Below, in pieces: positions 7,336 to 12,695 of a DNA stretch of 12,695 nt. Source of the DNA: Bacteroidia bacterium (GTDB taxonomy: Bacteria > Bacteroidota > Bacteroidia > AKYH767-A > OLB10); contig JANWID010000248.1 of the NCBI GenBank assembly GCA_025450095.1, positions 1 to 12,695 of the forward strand, given 5' to 3'. Both the position numbers and the translations under genes were made by a program. Position 1 is the stretch's first letter. Every line of letters begins with the position of its first letter. The notes below the pieces were generated by a model. The model was not told the DNA's origin and did not search any database. It saw only the letters and a list, made by a program, of their open reading frames with translations.

Positions 7336-8544
7336 ATGGATCGGCAAAAAGCCAATATCTGGTGGGGACCACCCCGGAATTTTGTTCCTGCAATTGAACA
7401 TCGTCGCATCAGCTGGCTCGAGCTGTTCTATGATTTAGTTTATGTTATCGCCATTTCAAGAGTTACACATCATTTTGCAGCGCATCCCGGACTATCAGGA
7501 CTGATAGATTACCTCTACCTGTTCATCATGATCTTCTGGGGATGGATCAATGGCAGTCTCTACCATGATCTGCATGGCTCTCCCGGTATCCGCACCCGCT
7601 TCATGACGCTGTGGCAGATGGTTGCAGTTGCTGCGCTGGTGGTTTGCCTGAGCAGTTCTCCTGAAATTGTTGTGTTCCGGACAACCGTTGCACTGATGGT
7701 ATTGCAACTATACATCACGTATCTCTGGTGGAGTGTTGGGATTTACGATAAAGCCCACCGTGTTTACAACCGTCCTTACACAATTTGCTACCAGCTTGCA
7801 ACGGCTATGCTGGGAGTTACCTTGTTTACAAAGCTACCATATGAAAAAATGATTTTTTGGGTAGCGTTAGTTCTGAATTTTCTTCCTCCGTTCCTGGTCA
7901 TCCGTAAACTTCGCAGGAACAACACCGACTTCTCACTTTCTCCAAATATGGTCGAGCGACTGGGATTACTTACCATTATCGTTTTCGGTGAGTGTGTGTT
8001 GGGCGTTATCGACGGCGCAGTTCCCATCAGTGATTTGAACGCGACACTCTGGATCAACTTCACTCTGGGCATCCTGGTGATCTTCGCACTATGGTGGATC
8101 TATTTTTCCATAATCGGTGATCGGGAAAGTTGCGGAGGATTTCTGAATGCGAATATGATTGAGCTGGCATACATTCCCACACTGGCATCGCTGGGAATTA
8201 TTGGCGCATCGTTTCCAGCATTATTCCTGATATTAACAGAATCAAGTGAAGAGCATCAATTTGCTGTGAAGATGTTTTTCGGCGGAGGGCTCGCAGTTTT
8301 CCTTTTGGGAATCATTCTCATTTCATTCCTGTTGAAATATCCTAAAGAATTCGATTCAGTTAAAAAAAAGGTGCGACTGGTAACTGAGGTAATCGCATTT
8401 TTAATTTTAATGGTTACCGTTTTACCTGGTATTACGCTCACCGTTTACCTGGTCCTGGTTTTTGTGTTGTTGCTGTCGCTGGTAATTTACCTGACACGAA
8501 TCTGGTTTGTGTTGCAATTGCAGATGATGGAGCAGGAGGGGTAG
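7336..8544 (+). CDS. ltrA: Low temperature requirement protein A (LtrA) family membrane protein
   Basis: The 402-residue product is an integral membrane protein with about ten hydrophobic segments and short loops. It shows the family hallmarks: WWGPP near the N-terminus, ISWLELFYDLVYVIAISR at 25-42, a Gly-Trp-rich second segment, and the second signature ERLGLLTIIVFGECVLGVID at 207-226 (LtrA proteins have ERxGLxxIIxLGE). The length is normal for the family. LtrA was named from a Listeria locus needed for growth at low temperature; the molecular function is not established. The start at 7336 is supported because the relic copy preserves the same ATG and codons. It is monocistronic, converges on the secreted protein at 8764-10278, and is followed by a strong palindromic element. 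It is unrelated to the group II intron protein that shares the name LtrA. Confidence 0.9.
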   Translation: MDRQKANIWWGPPRNFVPAIEHRRISWLELFYDLVYVIAISRVTHHFAAHPGLSGLIDYLYLFIMIFWGWINGSLYHDLHGSPGIRTRFMTLWQMVAVAALVVCLSSSPEIVVFRTTVALMVLQLYITYLWWSVGIYDKAHRVYNRPYTICYQLATAMLGVTLFTKLPYEKMIFWVALVLNFLPPFLVIRKLRRNNTDFSLSPNMVERLGLLTIIVFGECVLGVIDGAVPISDLNATLWINFTLGILVIFALWWIYFSIIGDRESCGGFLNANMIELAYIPTLASLGIIGASFPALFLILTESSEEHQFAVKMFFGGGLAVFLLGIILISFLLKYPKEFDSVKKKVRLVTEVIAFLILMVTVLPGITLTVYLVLVFVLLLSLVIYLTRIWFVLQLQMMEQEG

Positions 8545-8560
8545 TAATCAGTCATCGCGC

Positions 8561-8716
8561 AGGCAGGGCTAAAGCCCGATCACATTACCGTGTATACCCC
8601 GGCCTGAAGGCCGCGGTTAGGTTAGATATCTTTAGGTTTTCGTGAACTGGATTTTTTAACCCCGGCCTTCAGGCCGGGGTCAATCAGAAATCAATATATG
8701 GGCTTTAGCCCTGCCT
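8561..8716. repeat. Nested palindromic element in the convergent gap
   Basis: The outer arms AGGCAGGGCTAAAGCCC (8561-8577) and its exact reverse complement (8700-8716) enclose inner 23-bp arms (8597-8619 and 8657-8679) that pair with one mismatch. The right inner arm is itself a hairpin, CCCCGGCCTTCAGGCCGGGG with a 9-bp stem; the left is its near copy. The spacers are AT-rich, while the arms are far more GC-rich than the surroundings. No target-site duplication or coding capacity is visible, so it resembles a REP-type or small non-autonomous palindromic repeat. Lying between two convergent genes, it could also stop transcription from both sides. The remaining 8717-8763 shows only a run of GTAG-containing words. 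Confidence 0.8.
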
Positions 8717-8763
8717 ACTCGGCGTAGGTGTAGCGTAGTAGCAGTAAGCAAAATGAAAAGCAA

Positions 8764-10278
8764 TTAATCGTATTTCAAAAATTTCCCCGAATACAAAGTG
8801 TTCTCATTTCGAATTTGTAAGAAATAAATTCCATTGTTGATTTCACCCAGGTTCAATTCAATCTCACGCTGATTGAAAAAATTCTTCTCCAGTACTATCG
8901 ATCCAATGGAATTGTAAACAGAAATAGTTCCTGGGGATAAATTTTCCGGAATGGTAACCGTTATCACATCATGAGCAGGGTTTGGAAAAATATTCAGCGG
9001 AACAGATTGTAGCTCTGAAGTTGCAGTTGTTGAATCGATCAGCTGTCCGGTACAGGCATCATAGCGGTACCAGGGAGTGGAAGTAACAGTATAGGAAACT
9101 GTACTTACAACATAAGTGCTGGGAAATTTTAAAACTGAATAAGGCGAAGCATTTAGTGACATGGTTACCAGCGGAATCTGGAGAGCCTGGTAACCGCAAA
9201 AACCATTCATAGCGGAATCTGTATGGAAAATATATAAATGTGGTGCCGACATCGCACAGAGCCAACCGTTACCCGTATCGGGTGCCATTGATTGAACAAT
9301 TCCCACACCTGCACCCATGGGTGATTTTAGCCATTCCATATTGCCGGTAGAATCAAACCTGGCGATCAATGGACTTACGCTGGTTGTATAGTCTGCTGTA
9401 ACTATGCATCCGTGATCATTGGTTGCCATTATATTTCTCGGGTTACCGGCATCTGGAAATTTCCGTGCCCACACCGGCTGATTTTGCGAATTGAAATAAC
9501 AGATACCAAAACAATCAAGCGGACTACCCGCGAGATTGAGCAGGCTGAATGTTCCGCCGGATGGTGATTGGGCCAGCATCTGGTACGGAATTACCGTAGC
9601 TCCGGATAAGCTGTCGCCGTTAAAAATGTATTCCCAGTTGTTGGTGATGGTACCCGAAGTATCGGTATCAAACATAGCCGTGTGTGGAGATGGATTCATA
9701 GTATTTGCAAAAACCCGCGTCATTCCATTCCCGGCGTTCAAAATGTCCCAGATGTAAATATTGGGGAAGGAAAATGCTTTTTGAAATGCACCGGATGAAT
9801 CTATCCAGACTATAGAATTGAATTGGCTGACTACTAAGCCACCACCCTGGGTGGGAATCATTTTGCGGGGGGAATCATTCGTATTGGTATATTCTTTTAC
9901 CCAAATGATATTCCCCGACAAATCACATTTTATGATGATGAAAGAATTCGAGGTTTCAAATCTCTGTGCCATGATTGCAATGGTGGAATCTTCCAGCAAG
10001 CATGTTTCATAAGGGGTAAGCAGGGTGTTCGGACTTATTCCGAGACTAACTATATTTTTCCAGTCCATACTTCCGTCAGGAGCAATCCGGTAAAGCTGGA
10101 AATTATCTGTGCCGGTTCCTATTTCTGTTCCGATCAGGCTGCCGTCGGAACAACTTTCAATAACAGGATAAACAAAATTTGTTGTTCCGGGAGAAGTGTA
10201 ATAATATCCGTATAACGGCTGTGCGCCAGCCTTGAAAATCGAAATAAATAATAATATTGTGATGAAGAGGTTTTTCAT
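8764..10278 (-). CDS. Secreted beta-propeller-like T9SS protein, paralogue 2
   Basis: The 504-residue product has a signal peptide (1-20, MKNLFITILLFISIFKAGAQ). The body carries the same repeated blade phrases as its paralogue (IIKCDLSGNIIWVKEY, ARFDSTGNMEWLKSPMG) and shared blocks: GNGW, DSAMNGFCGYQ, and PWYRYDACTGQLIDS, which is identical in both. The T9SS type A sorting domain (about 430-504: IFPNPAHDVITV, NGIYFLQI, GKFLKYD) matches the other paralogue at about 46 of 75 positions by hand count. There is no catalytic motif and the function is unknown. It converges on ltrA across the palindromic element, the same arrangement the other paralogue has with the ltrA relic. A promoter-like site with both elements lies just upstream. 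Confidence 0.88.
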   Translation of the reverse strand: MKNLFITILLFISIFKAGAQPLYGYYYTSPGTTNFVYPVIESCSDGSLIGTEIGTGTDNFQLYRIAPDGSMDWKNIVSLGISPNTLLTPYETCLLEDSTIAIMAQRFETSNSFIIIKCDLSGNIIWVKEYTNTNDSPRKMIPTQGGGLVVSQFNSIVWIDSSGAFQKAFSFPNIYIWDILNAGNGMTRVFANTMNPSPHTAMFDTDTSGTITNNWEYIFNGDSLSGATVIPYQMLAQSPSGGTFSLLNLAGSPLDCFGICYFNSQNQPVWARKFPDAGNPRNIMATNDHGCIVTADYTTSVSPLIARFDSTGNMEWLKSPMGAGVGIVQSMAPDTGNGWLCAMSAPHLYIFHTDSAMNGFCGYQALQIPLVTMSLNASPYSVLKFPSTYVVSTVSYTVTSTPWYRYDACTGQLIDSTTATSELQSVPLNIFPNPAHDVITVTIPENLSPGTISVYNSIGSIVLEKNFFNQREIELNLGEINNGIYFLQIRNENTLYSGKFLKYD

Positions 10279-10296
10279 AAGTGAGCAGAATTTTGA

Positions 10297-10328
10297 TAAA
10301 TGTAAGTTATTTAGCTTTTGCTAACAAA
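10297..10328 (-). promoter_or_regulatory. Candidate promoter for paralogue 2
   Basis: On the minus strand TTTG (10325-10328) is followed after 20 bp by TACATTTA (10297-10304), one base from the -7 consensus. The -7 box ends 18 bp before the ATG at 10278. The spacing fits the Bacteroidota -33/-7 pattern. Confidence 0.5.
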
Positions 10329-10342
10329 AAATCCTTATTCCA

Positions 10343-10386
10343 CTGCCGACTTTCCACTGCCGACTGCATACTGCCCACTGCTGACT
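10343..10386. repeat. Heptamer tandem array (CTGCCNA, about six units)
   Basis: Reading every 7 bp from 10343 gives CTGCCGA, CTTTCCA, CTGCCGA, CTGCATA, CTGCCCA, CTGCTGA and then CT. It lies in the gap between two divergent genes (10279-10497). The rest of that gap holds the promoter of paralogue 2 and a T-rich stretch with no recognisable plus-strand promoter. Confidence 0.7.
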
Positions 10387-10497
10387 ATTTTTTCTCACCC
10401 TGCCGCAATTTTTCCTCATGCATCAAATTCTGAAACACTGTCACAGGTTGGTTTTTCATTGGCATGTTTTTTCCTGCAAAAGTTTATTAATCAAAAC

Positions 10498-11010
10498 ATG
10501 AATCCAATGAAAAAAACAATTTTAACCATGCTGGCAGCTGGCATTGTGGGAATGCTGGCAGCTCAGACAACGAATCCCCAGGGTACAAGTACCACTACAA
10601 CGAAAACTACCACCACGACCACCGTACAGCAGAATGTCCAGCCTCCGGGAGCAGTGACCAAGCGATTCAATACCGATTATCCGAATATGCGTTCCAGCTG
10701 GACCATGAGCGGTAGAAATTATCGTGCTGAATATGCGGATGCTAACACTCGTCTTGGCAGGGCTGTGATTTATGATGAAACCGGTGCACCGGTTGGAATG
10801 GAACGGGAAATTGCAAAAGGTGAGTACCCGGTAACCATTAATGAATACTATTCAACAACCTACCCGAATGAAACTTACCGGGTATGGACGATTGATGACA
10901 ACGCAGTTAAACGTAATTATTTCGTCACCCGTAAATCGGAAGTGATCTGGTTTGATGACAAGGGAAATTATACCCGGAAATCAGCAGTGAACCAGGATAT
11001 GCCGAAGTAA
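10498..11010 (+). CDS. Small exported PepSY-like protein
   Basis: The frame is open from 10318, but the first 60 codons cross the heptamer repeats and look non-coding. The Met at 10498 starts a normal signal peptide (MNPMKKTILTMLAAGIVGML, cleavage after LAA at about 22), with Met at 10507 as an alternative. The mature protein is about 148 residues. A Thr-rich linker (29-42) is followed by one compact domain of alternating short motifs: KRFNTDYPNMRSSWTM, YRAEY, AVIYDETGAPVG, YPVTINEYYSTTYP, YFVTRKSEVIWFDDKGN. This matches the pattern of the PepSY-like (beta-lactamase-inhibitor-like) periplasmic family, which is abundant in Bacteroidota and of unknown function. There is no sorting domain, so a periplasmic location is likely. 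It ends in a strong bidirectional terminator. Confidence 0.8.
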   Translation: MNPMKKTILTMLAAGIVGMLAAQTTNPQGTSTTTTKTTTTTTVQQNVQPPGAVTKRFNTDYPNMRSSWTMSGRNYRAEYADANTRLGRAVIYDETGAPVGMEREIAKGEYPVTINEYYSTTYPNETYRVWTIDDNAVKRNYFVTRKSEVIWFDDKGNYTRKSAVNQDMPK

Positions 11011-11033
11011 CAATCTGTTTATGTAATTTCAAT

Positions 11034-11070
11034 AAAAAAGCGACCGGTTCATTGAGCCGGTCGCTTTTTT
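11034..11070. terminator. Bidirectional rho-independent terminator
   Basis: An 11-bp stem, GCGACCGGTTC with GAGCCGGTCGC (one G-T wobble), closes on the loop ATT and is flanked by six A residues before and six T residues after. It therefore works as a terminator on both strands. It sits between the convergent PepSY-like and DUF892 genes, 24 bp after the former stop codon. Confidence 0.88.
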
Positions 11071-11084
11071 ACAATAAGATATGA

Positions 11085-11111
11085 ACCTCCAAAAATGCGA
11101 TTTTTGGAGGT
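11085..11111 (-). terminator. Second hairpin after the DUF892 gene
   Basis: ACCTCCAAAAAT (11085-11096) and ATTTTTGGAGGT (11100-11111) form a perfect 12-bp stem with loop GCG. It lies 8 bp after the stop codon of the minus-strand DUF892 gene. There is no clear T-run after the stem on that strand, so it may stabilise the 3' end or act together with the next terminator. Confidence 0.55.
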
Positions 11112-11119
11112 CATTTATT

Positions 11120-11752
11120 TTACAAGGTATCTTCTTCTTCTTCGCTATAAGTCTCGCTCATCGACTTTGCTTCATCGTTCACCGAAACCGCAATTTCAGT
11201 TAGTTCTTCATCGGTAGTTTCTTCTTCATCGAGTGAACGTCCCATTAAATCATGAAGATTACTGAAGCCCAGAACATCGGCCAGTTCACAAATAGAACCA
11301 TAGGATGCGATTTCATAATGCTCGACTTTCTGTGCACCGATAATCAGTGCTGAGTCGCGTACCGGACTTTCCTCATACTCTTCAATTATTTTTTGTCCTT
11401 CCTCAATGAGCCCTTTCATAGCGGCACATTCTTCTACTTCCTTTGCATCGATTTCGAATTTAGTGAAAACTTTTTCCAGGCGGGAAAACTGTTTTTTTGT
11501 TACTTCAAGATGTTTCAAGAATGCTTTTTGCAGCTCCGTGCTGTACGCAGCTTTCGCCATTTTTGGAAGCGCATCAATTAACTGCTGTTCCGCACTGTAA
11601 ATATCCTTCAGGTTATCTTCCAGTAATTCTTCCAGTGTCTTCTGCTTTTTTTCACTGTTGGAATTTTTTGCCGGATTTGACTTGCGAGAAGGAGCCACCC
11701 GGCGTTTTTTACTTGTAAGGTTTGTCCTTGACCGTGATTTTGTTGTTGTCAT
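11120..11752 (-). CDS. DUF892 / YciF-like ferritin-fold stress protein
   Basis: The 210-residue product has a basic N-terminal extension (1-38, rich in Lys, Arg and Ser) and then the DUF892 four-helix core (about 39-195). Recognisable motifs are LEDNLKDIYSAEQQLIDALP (44-63), the helix around HLEVTKKQFSRLE (81-93), and KVEHYEIASYG (142-152). Glu55, Glu83, Glu93, Glu144, His145 and Glu147 are the likely di-iron ligand region by comparison with ferritin-like folds. The tail is acidic (EEEEDTL). Family members such as E. coli YciF are stress-induced; their exact reaction is not settled. It follows the KGG-motif gene by 56 bp on the same strand, the same order as yciG-yciF. The basic leader is an addition to the usual core and could bind nucleic acid (inference). 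Confidence 0.9.
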   Translation of the reverse strand: MTTTKSRSRTNLTSKKRRVAPSRKSNPAKNSNSEKKQKTLEELLEDNLKDIYSAEQQLIDALPKMAKAAYSTELQKAFLKHLEVTKKQFSRLEKVFTKFEIDAKEVEECAAMKGLIEEGQKIIEEYEESPVRDSALIIGAQKVEHYEIASYGSICELADVLGFSNLHDLMGRSLDEEETTDEELTEIAVSVNDEAKSMSETYSEEEEDTL

Positions 11753-11808
11753 GTTTAGGGTTATTTAAGTTTTGAAAATTTCTATTTAAATTATATTATA
11801 TAAAGATT

Positions 11809-12639
11809 TTACCGGTCGTTCCACCTGCGGTATTCGCTACTTCCTCTATGGGATGCACGTCCTCCCCGCGAAGCAATACTACGGACTTCATTTCGTGGCA
11901 TAGATGCAAATCCCCTGCGACTGCGTTCACTATTGCCACGACTGTTTCCACTATTTGATTCATTGCTGCGACCTCCACCGTAATTACGTCCTCTGCTGCT
12001 GCTTCGGTCTCCGGAATGGCTTCTGTAATTTTCATTACCAGCATTTGATGCGCGGCCGCCCCTTGCGCCAATGCGCCTGACTTCTTCCCGTGGCATTGCA
12101 GCAAATCCGCGACGACTGTTTCCGGAACGGGTATTATCCCTTTCCCGATAGCTATCGGGAGTATTGTGACGATCGTGACTATTCGGTCTGTTGGAATTAT
12201 GGGAACCATCGGTAGAGCGCCTGCTGGTATCATAACGTGTACTGCGTTCTCTGCCGGTTGATTCATAATCGCGGCTTCTTACTGGTCGGGAAACGCGGCC
12301 CGCCATCCTGGAAAGCTCTCTTACATCATCCCGATTCATGGATGCAAAGCCCCGGCTGCTGCGGCCGGTATCGTAATCTTCGTCATCAAATTCATCATAC
12401 TCATCATAATCATCACGATATGAATCCTCGTATTCATCATCGAAATCATCGCTTCTTCTTCCACGGAATGAACGATTGTCGTCATCGTAATCGTCGTATT
12501 CATCCTCATCATAGTTTTCATCATAACCATCGTCAAAGTTGTCGGGCGAATAACTTTCACGTGATCGTAAATCCTCATCACTGCGTCGATCATAAGAGCC
12601 TCTCGCTCTCTGGTCGGACCTTCTGCGTGTTGTGTACAT
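11809..12639 (-). CDS. KGG-motif stress-induced protein with a long acidic region
   Basis: The 276-residue product carries three copies of the KGG (stress-induced protein) motif: RGFASMNRDDVRELSRMAGR at 96-115, RGFAAMPREEVRRIGARGGR at 177-196, and RGFASMPRNEVRSIASRGGR at 242-261. The first is degenerate (MAG in place of RGG). Residues about 33-91 are very rich in Asp, Glu and Tyr; the linkers are rich in Arg, Ser, Asn and Gly. It has no signal peptide or membrane segment, so it is cytoplasmic and probably disordered. Classical KGG proteins such as YciG are short, so this is an enlarged version. It heads the likely operon with the DUF892 gene. The first Met is used; 12640-12695 upstream shows no clear promoter. 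An 18-bp palindrome lies in the linker between motifs 1 and 2. Confidence 0.87.
   Translation of the reverse strand: MYTTRRRSDQRARGSYDRRSDEDLRSRESYSPDNFDDGYDENYDEDEYDDYDDDNRSFRGRRSDDFDDEYEDSYRDDYDEYDEFDDEDYDTGRSSRGFASMNRDDVRELSRMAGRVSRPVRSRDYESTGRERSTRYDTSRRSTDGSHNSNRPNSHDRHNTPDSYRERDNTRSGNSRRGFAAMPREEVRRIGARGGRASNAGNENYRSHSGDRSSSRGRNYGGGRSNESNSGNSRGNSERSRRGFASMPRNEVRSIASRGGRASHRGSSEYRRWNDR
12143..12160. repeat. Perfect 18-bp palindrome inside the KGG gene
   Basis: TCCCGATAGCTATCGGGA is its own reverse complement. It encodes PDSYRE in the variable linker of the KGG protein, so it is tolerated in frame. The form is that of a short repeated palindrome or a protein-binding site; its copy number in the genome cannot be judged from this window. 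Confidence 0.8.
12367..12543 (-). repeat. Coding low-complexity tract (Asp/Glu/Tyr-rich)
   Basis: On the plus strand this stretch is dominated by TCATCA, TCATAC and TCGTCA triplets, which encode the acidic run of the KGG protein. The repetitive triplets also create long His-rich and Met-rich shadow frames that are not genes. Confidence 0.75.
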
Positions 12640-12695
12640 AATAAGAAATATTTATTGGTTAGAAAAAATGAAGAGACAAAAAATATGCCCGCAAC

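Noticed and set aside
7336..8544. Group II intron protein LtrA
   Set aside because: The product is a polytopic membrane protein with the low-temperature-requirement signatures and no reverse transcriptase motifs; only the name is shared.
8561..8716. Insertion sequence remnant
   Set aside because: There is no coding capacity, no visible target-site duplication, and the arms are palindromic themselves, so a REP-like repeat is the better description.
10318..10497. 60-codon N-terminal extension of the PepSY-like protein
   Set aside because: It reads through the heptamer array and Pro-rich nonsense; a normal signal peptide starts at 10498.
12237..12641. His-rich plus-strand open frame opposite the KGG gene
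   Set aside because: Its His-rich composition is the antisense image of Asp and Arg codons in the low-complexity KGG protein, and the minus-strand frame has recognisable conserved motifs.

Overview
The window looks like a chromosomal segment of a Bacteroidota bacterium. Four of the genes read in full encode an N-terminal signal peptide and a C-terminal type IX secretion system (T9SS) type A sorting domain (a YPNP or FPNP start and a GxY turn), a fifth has the same domain broken by a frameshift, and the truncated gene at the left edge has a signal peptide. Five minus-strand genes have a Bacteroidota-like -7 box (TAnnTTTG or one base off) 18-31 bp before the chosen start codon. I cannot name the genus from the sequence.

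Layout from left to right. (a) 1-5305, all on the minus strand: the 5' end of a BNR/Asp-box secreted protein; a cytochrome c / copper type II monooxygenase / T9SS fusion with the full set of copper ligands; a small secreted protein whose T9SS sorting domain is split by a -1 frameshift; and a long leucine-rich-repeat surface protein that probably shares a transcript with it. (b) 5486-10278: a region that looks like a tandem duplication. An LtrA-family membrane protein gene (+) converges on a secreted T9SS protein gene (-). To its left lies a paralogue of that secreted protein, facing a relic of only the first 21 codons of ltrA with the same repeat-rich leader. A nested palindromic element fills the convergent gap after the intact ltrA. 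(c) 10279-12639: a heptamer repeat array, a small exported PepSY-like protein (+), a bidirectional terminator, and a minus-strand pair encoding a KGG-motif stress protein and a DUF892/YciF-like ferritin-fold protein.

How the genes work together: region (a) and the two paralogues are cell-surface or secreted products dependent on the T9SS, whose machinery is not in the window. The KGG-DUF892 pair mirrors the order of yciG-yciF in enterobacteria and suggests a small stress operon. No complete mobile element, CRISPR array, rRNA or tRNA was seen. The most notable observations are the ltrA relic and cassette duplication, the frameshift that detaches a T9SS signal, and the short palindromic and tandem repeats.
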